DNA of 64,000 nt from Paracamarosporium sp. OC-R06-R3 (taxonomy: Eukaryota > Ascomycota > Dothideomycetes > Pleosporales > Didymosphaeriaceae). Location: assembly GCA_019828545.1 (NCBI GenBank), contig JACVRA010000128.1, positions 372,001 through 436,000 of the forward strand, in the 5' to 3' direction. Of the stretch, positions 22,577 through 34,299 are shown piece by piece; position 1 is the first letter of the stretch, and every line of letters begins with the position of its first letter. The position numbers were made by a program, and so were the translations under genes. The notes below the pieces were generated by a model. It did not search any database. It was not told the origin of the DNA and saw nothing but the letters and a program-made list of their open reading frames with translations.

Positions 22577-23811
22577 GAAGGATATTGTCACGTATAGGGA
22601 GTTGCTATTGTAACGGTGTTCTGGGCAGGCGTAAGGTTGCTTCTGTTGCCTACGTTCCTTCACTGTTGCTTATACTATCCGGGTCCTGGCTACACTCGTT
22701 TACTGTTGCCTAGCCAGATTGCTTAGCAGTATATCTTAGCTACTACTCACTTTCAATACAATCAGTGTTTTCTCGACTTTCGCTTTACACCGCAAACCGC
22801 TACAGCTGTAGTCAAGGTCGCAAGACCAGACTCAAGCTTGGCAAAGTGAGCCTCATAAGGCTCCACTTCGAAGCGAGTAGCTAAGAAATTCGCAAAGTAT
22901 ACCGAGGTGGTGATCGGAGATAGGCTTAATATATCTCTGGGGTGATGTTTTGACCAAAACTCGGCGTGCGCCTTGATACAGAAGTGATACAAAGGCTTAA
23001 CATGTATAGGGATCAAGCTGAGTATACTAGGTATGTTCGTATGGATTGATGCTTGGAATGCGGAAGGGGCGCAGGAATGGTGTTTGGAAGGAGAAGAACA
23101 AATAGGATATTGGAAGCATGTGCGTTTGCACTCAATTACGGGGAACGTGAATAGTGGGCGGTGTGCTTCTAAATGTGTGGTACGGTGCCGGGATGATAAA
23201 CGGATTGTATTTCATTCGATGAGGTATGTCTGAATACGTTGGTGCAGGGGGAAAGGACGTCTCGCCCTAGATGCATGTACTGCAGAGATATCCCACGGTT
23301 TGAAATGTAATGCCCCAACTTGTCACTTCGTCTTCTTCGCTGCTCAAAGAGGCGTGGTGTGTTAGCATGACGATACATGTACGTGCAGGACGAGACAGCA
23401 TGGGAAACATTATGTTTGGTGAGATTGATTGTATTGTTTATATGGTTCTGTGTGGCGTCTTCCACTTTGACGGCCATCGCTTTTTTGGACTCTTTTTGTA
23501 GGCTGTGGGATGAAAAGAGACGCTAGCTGTATTACCCATGCAGTATCAGGTCTCCAAGTAAATCCCACAGCCACCCCGACAATGCGTACGCCTCTCGAGG
23601 CGCACACGCAATCGTAACACATGTACTCACCCTTCTCTTTCTGCCCAGCTCAACGTCGTCGCCGCTGCTTAGCCCGACTTTGCAGCAGCGACAGCGTTGA
23701 GGATTTCCCGCATCCACGCGATGCTCCCCTCCCCCATCGACTCATCCACAAGATGTCCGCGTTTCGAAGAGATAGATTGCATGGATGATGGTGGTGTCAA
23801 GATGGAGGCGT

Positions 23812-23845
23812 GAGGTGTCGTAGTGCTGCAACACTACGACACCTC
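23812..23845. repeat. Perfect 14-bp inverted repeat, 6-nt loop
   Basis: Arms at 23812-23825 and 23832-23845 (GAGGTGTCGTAGTG and its exact complement) with a ctgcaa loop. There is no U-tract and no adjacent gene, so it is not an obvious terminator. Confidence 0.85.
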
Positions 23846-24023
23846 GTCTGCCAATAGAGGAGAGCAGGGTCCAGATCGTGGTCTGCTGGATTTGTTGGGC
23901 TGGATGAGTGGACGTGGACTACGAACGCAAAAGGCCTTGCGTCCGAATCCCATAAACTTTTTTGCTCTTTTTTCATACGCTCTTCTTGTACTGATTCCCA
24001 GGGGAATCGCCTTTTTTGCATCA

Positions 24024-24140
24024 TTTTTGTACCAATGCGTANNNNNGCGTATGCCAAATTTTCGTCAAAAACAACACTCCAGATCGTTTTTTGTACCAAG
24101 TCGTGTGCCGAATTTTCGTCAAAAACAACACTTCACAAAA
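24024..24140 (+). repeat. ~64-bp tandem repeat interrupted by a 5-N gap (24042-24046)
   Basis: TTTTGTACCAA followed by GCC.AATTTTCGTCAAAAAC and ACAACACT occurs twice, about 64 bp apart. The five Ns fall inside the first unit, so the true copy number may be higher than shown. Confidence 0.7.
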
Positions 24141-27100
24141 ACAAAAACTCAGAAAGGGACAAAAGAGAAATGGTAAGATGGACTTTGTCAAATGACACGG
24201 CCCGCGTACGCATTGCGTAGCAGACTACGTGTGTGCGTTTCTTGCATTTGGTTCGTCTATACAAAGACTATCCAGGAGACACCACGAGGAGGCGCAAGAA
24301 TCCGACTTCTATCTCCCGTCCACCTCTTGCGGTCGCCCAGCTCGCAAGCCGCGACCCATTTCGCCCGAGCACGAATTGTCGACGTTCCGGACCACCATCC
24401 CAAACACCAACCGAAGCCTTTGCTTGCCGAACCGAGTGCTTCTAGCCTGACCTCCGTTGCTCATGTCCTATTCAAAAAAAGCTCTTTAAAAGTTCATTAT
24501 TCCAAAAAAGGATGCAGAATACTCTGCTAGGACCAAACGCAAAGATGCGATTGGGTGCGCATAACGTCAAACGTCTCCCAAACACGGTACAATACCGCGG
24601 CGCAGACCAACATTTGCCAGAGCATATGATGGTCTCCTGCAAGCTCATCTGATATGAGTGTGCAGATGCGAGGGTGCGAAAGAGCTAGAGTGCCAAGAGC
24701 CTTGCGGCTTGTCAGAGAGTGCGACAAACGCGACTCCATATCTGCTGGCATCTTCCTCTGGAAGTCTATTCCACAAATACATGTGTAGTCAACTCCCAGC
24801 GGCGGGGGAAAGCCCCAGCTCAGACGGCCTTCGCAGAGGGAAATGCTCAGCAAGGGTGGCGACCATGAGAACAATTCCAATCGTACAAAAAGGGTGAAAT
24901 CTGGCATCTGGCACAGAATTCGGGGACAAAAAAGGTTGGTTGGTTGGGGTGCTGTGGGCCTACTTCGAACTTTTCGATCGCGATGGATCTACTTCAAACT
25001 TACAATGAGCGTCTTTTCGTTCCCAACAGCGGTAAAAAAGGTTTAGACAAAAAGCCTGATGTCTGTCGTCCCAAAGTGGAGTGAGCCCATCCACTATGTG
25101 AAGATAGACATTTCATGTAACACACAAGCTTCTCGCAACTCGAACATTGGCCGACTGCAGCTTAGGATGTGTACACACGCCCCATGAGCTTGGTCATAGA
25201 CCGGCTACATAAAAGGGCTAACTGCTGGAAGCAGTAAACTTGTCCAAGCGGGCACCAAAGGTACCACTTGCCATCATCACTTGCGTGATGTCAGGCCAAG
25301 TATTTCCTCTCGCAACAAGGCGATCGGAAGTATAGTGATGTGTACACATTGTACAACAACACTGTACTGGCTGGCTCATCCGAATCAGAAGAGTCAGCAA
25401 CGCGAGTCCGGCGGAATCCACACGGACTGCAGGCGACCTGCGACATTAAAGCCTGATGGCAGGCTGGGTGGAGTCAGGACGCTCAACGGTGACGATAGGA
25501 AGAGGTGCGTCTGAGATATCTCTTTGCCAGGGACCTTTCGGCCTGTCACGACTGCAGCAGCCGCATATCTGTTGGCATCTTCCGCTTGAAATGACGTCGA
25601 CATGACTCCATCGTGACCGGCCTTCGGACAAAGGGCGGCGACTGGGCTCAGTGTCGGCTGTAACACGGCGGCGGAGGTTACCCTCAACTCAGACGTCCTT
25701 CACTAACAGGTCAGGCGGATCGGCATCGCTCGGAGGGGGCTCGGGGGACGGCGGGTGTAGGGCGGGATTCGTGCTTCGACGGTGGTGCTGAGAGGAACGA
25801 GAGGGGAGGATGGGCGGGGTTTTATAGGATGGCTGGTATGTGGCGGGCGGTGAGCTAAGGCCAGGGGGTAGCGTATCATATCCACGTCCGGGGCGGGGCT
25901 GGGCGTCTTGAGCCAACTACGTATGCCGTGCCAGCGCACTGCGACATGAATCACGCGGCCCTCGCAGCGAGTGGTAGCACCGTCCAGACTACTGCATGCA
26001 GCAATTTCTCTACAGTTTGAGATGTTCTGTCGTGCTCAAAAGCCGAAAGAGATCCCTCAACAACGGGCTGCTGACATTTTGGCCCCTTGCAGCGGGACCC
26101 ATCGTATCTCCAACCCTCATAATCCTCAGAACCATTCAAACACCGTAAAAATCCACAGTAAATGCCACGATAGCAGCGAAATCTCTTATCATCAGCCGCG
26201 TTGTTGAGGTGTCCCACAGGCCCGCTTTTTCTGCCCGATCATAATCTGAATCACATGCAGCCACAACAGTCGATCACACTTCTGAAACTCGCCGGCATAG
26301 CGTGAGTAGCTGTACAGTAGGATGTGAGTCCTCGAGGTGACGTAGTTACAAAGCTACCGTACTGGGAGAGAACACTAGCTCCGTAAGTCGCGACGATGGT
26401 GCCGCGGGCCCAGCGTCGGCGCTAGCTTTCCCTCCACTTCCACCGTGCGCTTCTCCAGCTGTTGCCTGCACACGCGATATTTTCTTCATGCTTTGGTGAT
26501 ACAATACTTCGGGTAGTTGTCTATTTTTGTGCCCAGGTTCTCGGTGCCAGGTTTCCATACGTATGGGTGGCGTAAGAAGGCGGCTGAGTGGCGGTCGAGT
26601 AGGAGCGCTAGCAGGAGATTAAGGCAGGAGCGAGGAACCATCGGTCATCATCAGCAAAACGGAAGCCAAAGGTACGAAGGCTCTTTGAAGATCTATCTGA
26701 GGCTACTTTGTCGTATTTCTCTCCTCCGGGTCCTCTTCAACGGTTCTTGTCCACAATAACGCACGCTGTGTTGTGGCCCTGCGGCTGCAAATAAGAGCGG
26801 GGTAGGACATGTCGCATACTTGACATTTCATGGGCTTCTACGGAGGGGTGATTACAGGTCCGCCTCTGATGAGCTCGCGTCTCACGTTGACGTGCACGTT
26901 TCAAAGTAACTTGCTGTAGAGAATCTTGCGTTTGCGCTGGTCATTGAAAAACCTGGACGCGGATGATTTGGTATCGCTTTTGCTGTGAAAAGGATATAGA
27001 TGAAGGGGCACCCGAAATGAATGTAGGATCAGAAGCTTGAGGCAACTTGTGCGGAATTCTTTTTGCAATGAGGAAGAAACTGCCCATTTCATACAACACA

Positions 27101-27204
27101 ATCATGGAATTTGGTACCTTCAGCGACCATTCCGTCCCATAATAACGGTTGGACACCTTATTGCCCATTCAAAGTTCAATACTCGTGAGCATTATGCTGG
27201 TCCG

Positions 27205-29183
27205 TTATCTCAGCATTATAGTCTGCTGGGAAAACCCCGAAACTGCCATTTGTAGCCTCCATACATTATTACTCCAACCAGCGTAATCCATTGTCGTGCG
27301 ACCTTCTTTATCCGTGGCATCTAAAAGCTCATGATGCTTTGATTGCTTTAGTGCGAAGCCTAAGAGCATCTTCATAAGCGTGTCACACCCTTTTTTAGCT
27401 GCTATCATGAGCGCAGTCTGACCTTTAGCATCGCGAGCTAGAATATCAGCACTATGACCCAGCAGCCACCGCACTATATCTCCCTTCTGTCTCCGTACGC
27501 AAATATGTAGCGCTGTTTCGCCCTTTTCCGTCTTTGCATCAAGATCAGCTCCGGATTTACGAAGGAGCTCGGCAATATCGAGGTCCTCGTTCTGGAGTAA
27601 TGCTAATGTCAAAGCGCTTTCAGCTTGCTTTCCGCCAGAGAATGACGGATCAAACATAACGTTAGGGTTGGCGCCACCTTCTAGGGCTTTCCAGACCGCA
27701 ATGTCTGACTTTCGCATGATGGCCTTAATCAAGTGAAGTTCTTGATTCCATGTAAGCATCCTTTGACTAGGGTCGTACTCTTCGGATAGAAATCTAGCTA
27801 CAGCGATGTGGCCGTTGATTAGTGCGTAATCCCTCACTGTTCTCCCATCAGGACCAGGAATTCGAATGCTTTCCTCCGAATGATGTCTCAACATTTGGCA
27901 GATATCCAGTGATCCTCGTGCCGCAGCCAAGTGTATTGGGAGGTATCCACCCTCCATCTGAACCATAGGGTCGACTCCCTGTCGTAGCAGCTCCTCCACT
28001 ACAGAAGTGATGCCTTTAAAACAAGCAATGTGTAATGGAGTCCTCCCCAGCAGATCCTTCTGGTTACATTTCAAAGGCGCGCTCGGTCCATTCTTCATAG
28101 TCCTAACGAGATGAAAATTGTAGGATGAGTAGTTCAAGTCCAAATGTTGATGGAGCAACGTTCTTCCAAACAAATCGTTTTGCAAATATAGATCCACGAC
28201 GCTCAACTCAAAAAAACCTAGCTCTTCCATGGTATGTTCGATCATTGAGTCTTTGATGTGGTAAGGGAACGCTCTAGCCATGGGCCGAAGCCAATCCAAG
28301 ATACCGAGGTGTTCTAGTACTTTGGAGACGTTTCGATAATGTTCCCCTCCCGTAGATCTACTTAGCCAGTCCGGAAGGGGTCCATGTTCACAACAAATAT
28401 CGACGCTTGCCAAAGTTCCAAGTAGGATGGAAAACGTGACGTCGCTTTCTTCGAACAATGGATCAAGGAGGGTAAGATTGTTACTTGTTTCACATATCTC
28501 ACATCCCCGTTTCGTGCGTTGCATTTCCAACCAGCGCTGACATCTAGTGAAAACTTCGTTGGCTCTGCTAGAGGTGGCTATAGTCTTAAACTTCTCGTTC
28601 AATTCTTCTAGTTTGCTGCTGTTGATGGTTTCCATATTCCGCAAGAGTTCGAGAAGTAGGTCAGAATACTCATCAATATGTCTGATATACGTTGGAAATA
28701 CTATCGGAAGTATCCACCTCAAATCGTCCTCAAGCTTACGAAACCATTCTAGGGCCATTTCGAGATTCTTGCGATAGAACATCAAATTGATCCTGACGCA
28801 CTGATAAGCTTAGGCTCTTGACTTGGGATGGTGTAAGCGTCGTACAGATCCGTGAGTGTTTCCTTCACCTCTGGAGTCCATATGGTTCTCGGCTCATCAA
28901 CCATAGTCTCCCCTTTCCCCAGTCTTCTGACTGCTTTCTTCGGTTCTGAGCATGGAAGCCCTCTTTTTCTGCACCGATCACATTTTGATGGCCATGTCCG
29001 ACTGATCGGTAAACACTGGACAGTCAGTTTTGGTTCAGCCTCGCTCAGATCAGATAAAATTACCTTCTGCTTCGCTTCACGACATTGATCACAGCGTATC
29101 ATGCTCAGTGACCCTCTGTCACGAATTATCCGTTTCGAAACTCTTGCATGCTCAGCGCGGGGAATCGGGATTTGAGACGCCAT
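27205..29183 (-). CDS. Zn2Cys6 zinc-cluster protein with C-terminal ankyrin repeats (3 exons)
   Basis: Model: exons 29183-29064, 29015-28802 and 28748-27205; introns of 48 and 53 nt; total 625 aa, in frame. The first intron has length divisible by three and no stop, so the unspliced frame reads through it and hides the zinc cluster. Spliced, the N-terminus reads C-x2-C-x6-C-x10-C-x2-C-x6-C (CDQCREAKQKC, then KCDRCRKRGLPC), a perfect fungal Zn2Cys6 pattern. After a helical middle region, ankyrin units run from about residue 340 to 600 (DLLGRTPLHIACFKG, GYLPIHLAAARG, KGETALHICVRRQ, KGQTALMIAAKKG). A DNA-binding cluster joined to ankyrin repeats and lacking the fungal-specific transcription factor domain suggests a regulator or a non-DNA-binding scaffold. 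The second intron has a weak branch point. Confidence 0.75.
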
Positions 29184-30512
29184 CGTAATTCTTATTATTT
29201 AGGAGACCTCGGACAACAATGAATCGATACCGGATTGCTTCCGTCCTAGCTCAAGGCAAGACCCGCGTACGGAAAGGTGCAAAGATGCAGCTCTCTGCGA
29301 TGTTCGGAGGTGGTACGTTACAAGGGAAGCTTGAGGGAAGAAAGTGCGCCAAAGTGCGCTGGTCCACGGTCTTATGAATGACCAGGCTATTGCGGCGTGC
29401 ATGTTGTGTTGTGTAACCTTCTATGAGGCGGCTATGCCAGTCTCGCTTCCCATAGGCTGCGCACCTTTCGCACTTTCCACATTCTACTGCAAATCCCTGC
29501 CAACGTCTGTTCACGACCGGTCAGCTTGTTGCTACAGAGCTCGTGTTCATCAGCCTGGAACGTTCTGATGCTGATTGATCTCGCACCTTCGCACGTCTGC
29601 AAGTCACCTTGGATTTCTTGCAACTACTGCACCTCCATCCCCCCATTGGCCACGCACCTGCGCGCCTACAAACAGGACAACATTCGCTCCTGTGTACAGC
29701 AGTTGCGCATGATTCCGCCGCCGTTTTGACGTATCCGGCAATTGCTTCACGTATCCAGCAATCGTTATTGGTAGTGCCTTGGGCTTCCCAGCCCGGCACA
29801 CCGCCCACAACGCCATCCGCCAGCCGCTGCAGTGACAGACGTTAAGCAATGAAGAAGCAAAAACGCCTGCAATGCCGCTCATGCAGCCCAATCAACGCAC
29901 GGTTGCGCTTGCGGTTCCCGGCGGTGCGGTCGTCCTGGTAAGACGTACACGTCAAGCGTTCCTATCGCCTTCGACCGGCAACAGGATGTCAATGCCGTCG
30001 ATGGCACTGAGCGTCGAGCGCCGTTTTTGGAGAATCTCAAAGTTACCACCATTCGTGAGTTTTGACGGACCTGCAAACTCAGCCCTGTCGTTCCAGTTCG
30101 CCTTGCTCCTGAAACGCCTCCACTAATATAGCTTGCCATAGGCCACGCACGTTCGCACTTATGCGTCGAGAGAGAGGCCTGCGTGTCGTTTGGATAACAT
30201 CCCCAGCCACAGTCATCCCAAAGAAGCGACTCCAAGATTGGCTGCGCACGTTAGGTGCGGCAGCCTTCCCATCCCGATCGTAAGGGTCATGTAGGTCATT
30301 GTAAGAACTTTGTTATCTAGGCGCCTAGAGCAGCAAAGGTTTCCTCTGAGATATAAAACCATTAAAGACCTGCACAATGTTTTCATAACACCCAGAGATC
30401 GATATCGATCTTAGAGTTTGTGTCATCCACTACACTATACGAACGGCACAGATACTTCGGCTTTGAACGCAGCATCCCAACTTCACCTTGTCTTTCTCGA
30501 TAATACTTGACG
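29184..30512. other. Intergenic, no supported intact gene
   Basis: About 1.3 kb between the Zn2Cys6-ankyrin gene and the small membrane protein. Apart from the cysteine-cluster relic listed above, both strands carry only short overlapping frames without known motifs. Confidence 0.4.
29440..29631 (-). pseudogene. Probable decayed Zn2Cys6 zinc-cluster relic
   Basis: One minus-strand frame encodes C-x2-C-x6-C (CSSCKKSKVTC, about 29631-29599). A second frame just downstream encodes KCERCAAYGKRD (about 29475-29440), in which the last Cys of a C-x2-C-x6-C half is replaced by Asp. The two halves lie in different frames without a clean intron between them. It sits upstream of, and on the same strand as, the intact Zn2Cys6-ankyrin gene. 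It may be the degraded 5' end of a paralogue; chance resemblance is possible. Confidence 0.35.
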
Positions 30513-30863
30513 ATGGCACCGTTGTCCACTGTCACATCGTACCTCCTAACGCCCACGGCAACATCGGGGCTTGTACTGCCATCGACCAGTTCACTCACCT
30601 CAGCTGGTCCGACCCTCACCCAGCCAGACCTCAAAGCCCGAAATGCCATCATCTTTGGTACCTTCGGTACCATGCTCACGACCGTCGGGATCATCATTGC
30701 AGGTGTAACTCTACGTGTCGCATATCAGGCTCGTCCAGCCGAACACCATCGAGAATCTGACAACGTTGATAATGAAGAGATGGAGATGGAGTCTGTCGGC
30801 GATAGTCGCAGTTCGTCTCGGTTGTCGACCGTGGAGCATGCTGTCGAAAGGAACGAGCCATGA
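30513..30863 (+). CDS. Small single-pass membrane protein, unknown
   Basis: From ATG at 30513, 116 aa. A Thr/Ser/Pro/Leu-rich N-terminal 40 residues is followed by a hydrophobic helix (about 50-72, IIFGTFGTMLTTVGIIIAGV) and an acidic, Ser-rich, charged tail. The composition and topology resemble the many small orphan membrane proteins of filamentous ascomycetes. No motif was recognised and it is supported only by frame, composition and a sensible start; it could be a chance frame. Confidence 0.35.
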   Translation: MAPLSTVTSYLLTPTATSGLVLPSTSSLTSAGPTLTQPDLKARNAIIFGTFGTMLTTVGIIIAGVTLRVAYQARPAEHHRESDNVDNEEMEMESVGDSRSSSRLSTVEHAVERNEP

Positions 30864-31902
30864 AGCTATGTATTGGCCGAGGTCAGTCTTCGTTACATTC
30901 ATGTTCAACCTTTGCCTTACATGCTACCAGGCAACAGCATTCCTGAAACTCAGGTCCCTTGCCAACAATTCTATGGGAACTTGGTATTGGTCTCCCATCA
31001 AGTGGGGATGTTCAGTTTTGTTGCTCACCTTTTGGTTGCTACGATATAAGATGTATACGATGATTGAAAGGAAGACTATAGATGATCGCGAAGAATACCA
31101 GTTAACATATCCCACTCCCCGTGTTTACAGCAGTGATGTTGAATGTTGGCGTAGCCATGATCTCAGTAGGCCTTGAATTGTTGACGAATCCGGAAAGATG
31201 TGTTCGAAGGCGTCGAAATCATCGTAATATCCCTTGAGATGCTCGCCTTTGAAGATGATGCCGTTGCAGGCAGCCTCGAGTATACATAGTCGCACCGAAG
31301 CCTGCTAGAGAGAAGGACGTTGGGGAGGACCGAATATGGTGCCGGTCAGAACACGGGCTACAGTAATACTTCTTGCTTCGTCTTTTTTGACGAACCAATC
31401 TTGAATTGCGCGAGAAGCTTCCATATTGTGAGATAGGCTATTGCTGGTTCATCTGGCACAAAACTAGCGACTTGAGTAGACTGTGCGGACGCTGAACTTT
31501 GGAAATGTTTGAGAAAATCGAAATCTTTATCCTTCGTATAGCGCGTCAGCCCCCGAGCCGAAGACAGGGAAGCGGGATGCCCGAGTTGCTAACTATGTAC
31601 AACGCTATTCCCTTTTTGCGACCGACCGATCGGTCGCAAAAAGGGAATAGCGTTGTACTACTTGTTCATCGATACAAGCGCTTGAACGAAAAAGGTGGTC
31701 TCTATCGACAGCTGTCCACACCATGCATGTGATGGTCACCCCGTTCTTGTGCAATCTAGAAAAGTACTAATATTTTCACCTGTAACTAAGGACGAACTTA
31801 CACCACCTTTTCATGAGATCAACGACAGAGAGAAAACTGCTTGTCAAAACCTCGAAAGGGCACCTTCCCAGTGAAAACCTTCATTCTATTCATAAAATGA
31901 TA
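30864..31902. other. Intergenic with a strong hairpin; no supported gene
   Basis: About 1 kb containing the perfect inverted repeat at 31597-31658. Otherwise nothing recognisable. Confidence 0.5.
31597..31658. repeat. Perfect 29-bp inverted repeat with 4-nt spacer
   Basis: The left arm (31597-31625) is exactly complementary to the right arm (31630-31658). Arms begin GTACAACGC and end GCGACCGA around the CCGA spacer, giving a 62-nt foldback. Flanks show no clear target-site duplication. Confidence 0.95.
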
Positions 31903-33775
31903 TTACAACTTCGGCCCTGAATCATGTACCTGTAAAAATTATCGTCTGGTTAGCACTTATCCCATAGATATTCCAACTCCTGAGCGACTCACCAAAAACT
32001 TCTGAAAGTATGTCTCCAGCGCTGCCTTCCCTCCCGAACTTAGCTCAGTCACAGTACCCACCCACCCATCCGGCCTCAGCACCAGAACAGCACCCTTATC
32101 AGCATGTACACAATAGCGTGCATGCGCACTGTGGTCCCCATCGTAGAACACGCTACCAAACGGCATTCCACCCAAGGTTTCGTATGCTGAAGGTCCACCA
32201 GGCCCGTCGAATATAGACAACCATGAGACGGGATACTTTGAGTTAAAAAGCCAGTGTGATTGCGGGAAGGAGTTTGTGAAGGCGGAGAGATGCTGTTTTG
32301 TGAGTGCAACGTCGCCTGCGAAAAGGACGATGTAGAAGCGTGCCGTGTTAGGTGTTACGGTCTGTAAGCGCGTGGCCTCAAACGTCGCTGGCTTTTGAAG
32401 AGTAACGTCTGGCGCGCGCTGTCCCGGCTGCACGGAGGATATAGCTGAAGATTGGGCAAGGTTCAGATACGTGTCTGGCTCGTAGTAGATGCCTAGCCCG
32501 CTGCTGAATGTTGCTGCTTCGGCCATGACTTGGCCCAGTATTTCGTTCACGTCGGCATCCGGATCGCCTTTCCAGTTCTCGGGCAGCTGCATGGTCATCA
32601 GGCGTGAAATGTCCTTGTCATAGTTGATGAGCTTCTGGACGTTTGGTAGTCGTTCTGCCTCGTACGAGTGCAAGAGATCTGGGTTGGCCAGTCCCTGAAG
32701 GACAAGTGAAAGCTTCCACCCGAGGTTGACAGCATCGTGCATGCCCGTGTTCATCCCCTGAGCGGCACCCGAAGAATGAGTATGGCATGCATCGCCAGCG
32801 AGGAAGACGCAATCTTTGACGAAGAAGTTGCGCGCTATGCGTTGTCCGACAATGTAGATTGTCCACCAATCCACCTGCTTGAATTTGAGTGAAAATGGCT
32901 TGACAGATGCAATGGCTTCCTTGACTGCTGCCTCTTGGTCGAACACTTCGTAGGCTTTTCGCCGTTCTGCGGTAAACGCGTATCCAATTCGAGTGGCACC
33001 GTGGTCTAGCGCTGCCCAAAGAACGTTGCCATGAGTTGGAGATTCGATAGCACAGTATGTCCTCGGTTTCGGGAGGTCTGTCTCGATTACGCCATCCACA
33101 CGCACCCACTGGTCCTCGCTCGAAGAGCCATCAAATGGTATATCCATTATCCTCCGAACTGAAGACCGCCCGCCGTCCGCGCCAATAAGGTATCTGCACT
33201 TCACGATCCTCTCCGCACCTGTCTCAGGGCTCATCATGCCCGCGAGCACTCTATGACCACCTGCAGGAACGTTCTCCAATACCTCAATATTCTTCAACTC
33301 CCAGGGTGCCTCCAGTTCAACGCCTTCCTTCCTGAGCGCCTGTCGAAAAATCTCCTCCTGGTACTTCTGCCGCAAAACGAGGGAAAAGTCCCACTTCGTG
33401 TCCTTCATGTTCTCCATAAAACTCCACCCTCTCCCAGGGAACTCATTCCCGTCTTTATCGTAATTGACCGTTTGGCGACATGCGAAGCACTGCTGGGCCA
33501 GCGTTTCCGCAAGGCCCAGCTGGTCGAGCATCTCGGACGAGCGAGGAAACAGCGTGATGGCGCGGCCATATTGGTCTTGGGAGGACTTTGGGTGTTTCTC
33601 GATGATCTTGATCGTGTGCGAGGGTTTTGGAAGGTTGCGAGCAAGCTGCAACGCGGTTATCAGACCTGGTGGTTGTCAGAGCCGTTATGTTCGAAGGTTA
33701 CCTAGGTAGACGCATACCGACGGGCCCACCTCCTACTACAAGAACATCCACGTACTCGGTTGTGGACTCAGTCAT
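31903..33775 (-). CDS. FAD-dependent aromatic-ring monooxygenase (3 exons), PTS1-like C-terminus
   Basis: Model: exons 33775-33718, 33665-31993 and 31929-31903; introns of 52 nt (GTATGC...CTGAC...CAG) and 63 nt (GTGAGT...GCTAAC...CAG); 585 aa in frame. The first exon supplies the dinucleotide-binding loop GGGPVG at 15-20. The class A flavoprotein set is completed by GADGGRSSVR at 181-190 and FLAGDACHTH at 307-316. The last 170 residues match the thioredoxin-fold dimerisation domain of phenol 2-monooxygenase-like enzymes (PGQRAPDV). It should use NAD(P)H and O2 to hydroxylate an aromatic or enol substrate, which is not identifiable. The short third exon replaces a read-through ending SMG with VHDSGPKL; PKL is a recognised variant of the peroxisomal PTS1 signal. 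It lies 525 bp from, and on the same strand as, the M20 hydrolase. Confidence 0.9.
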
Positions 33776-34299
33776 ATTGGATCTCCGAGCAATGGCCCTT
33801 GCTGAGACCCAGTCGGTGCTGCAGTTGCACAACTCCGCATTTTATCCACACGGCGATCGTCCAATCGAGGGTTTCCGTCGGAATGAGGTCAGCCCCTGTT
33901 GTCCAATAAGCACGCCTGAGGCCAAAAGAAGCAGGCGCATCATCAGAGTGGAAGCGAGGACGCGCTGTGCGCAGTTGGTCTGTACGCGGTGTGATGCGTT
34001 GGAGATGCGGGACACAAAGATGGGGGTCGATAAGAAGGCGGAGATTGGATGGTTATGTCCGAAGCATCCTTCAAAGGTGGTATGCCGACGGAAAGCTGTA
34101 GACCACTATTAACCTCTGAATTGCTTTCGAACGTATTCAAAATCTTTTCAACTAAACGGTATGGATTGTGTCTGTACAAGTTTGGTGCAAAAGGATCGCT
34201 GAAAAACTTCGTTACCGCCCAAATGTATCGCATCATGTTGACTTCAAACTAATATAAATAAAATGCTTAGCCAACTAGTAATGCTGTCATCTCTATTTA
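33776..34299. other. Intergenic, probable promoter of the monooxygenase
   Basis: About 520 bp between two co-oriented minus-strand genes. It should hold the monooxygenase promoter and the 3' end of the M20 gene. No further frame or repeat recognised. Confidence 0.5.

Larger units (their letters stand above)
22577..27204. other. Gene-poor region with diverged repeats and an assembly gap
   Basis: About 4.6 kb. No frame shows a recognisable domain. It holds a hairpin (23812-23845), a tandem repeat with an N gap (24024-24140) and a diverged direct duplication (about 24670-24850 and 25520-25715). A minus-strand frame at 22762-23016 has a peptide-like composition but no known motif; it could be the last exon of a decayed gene. 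Confidence 0.45.

Noticed and set aside
22762..23016. 84-aa minus-strand frame
   Set aside because: Protein-like composition but no motif, its apparent Met is not supported by context, and no upstream exon could be placed.
30715..31176. 153-aa plus-strand frame with hydrophobic segments
   Set aside because: Overlaps the small membrane protein in another frame and has no family resemblance.
31499..31732. 77-aa plus-strand frame across the hairpin
   Set aside because: Consists largely of the inverted repeat; no domain.
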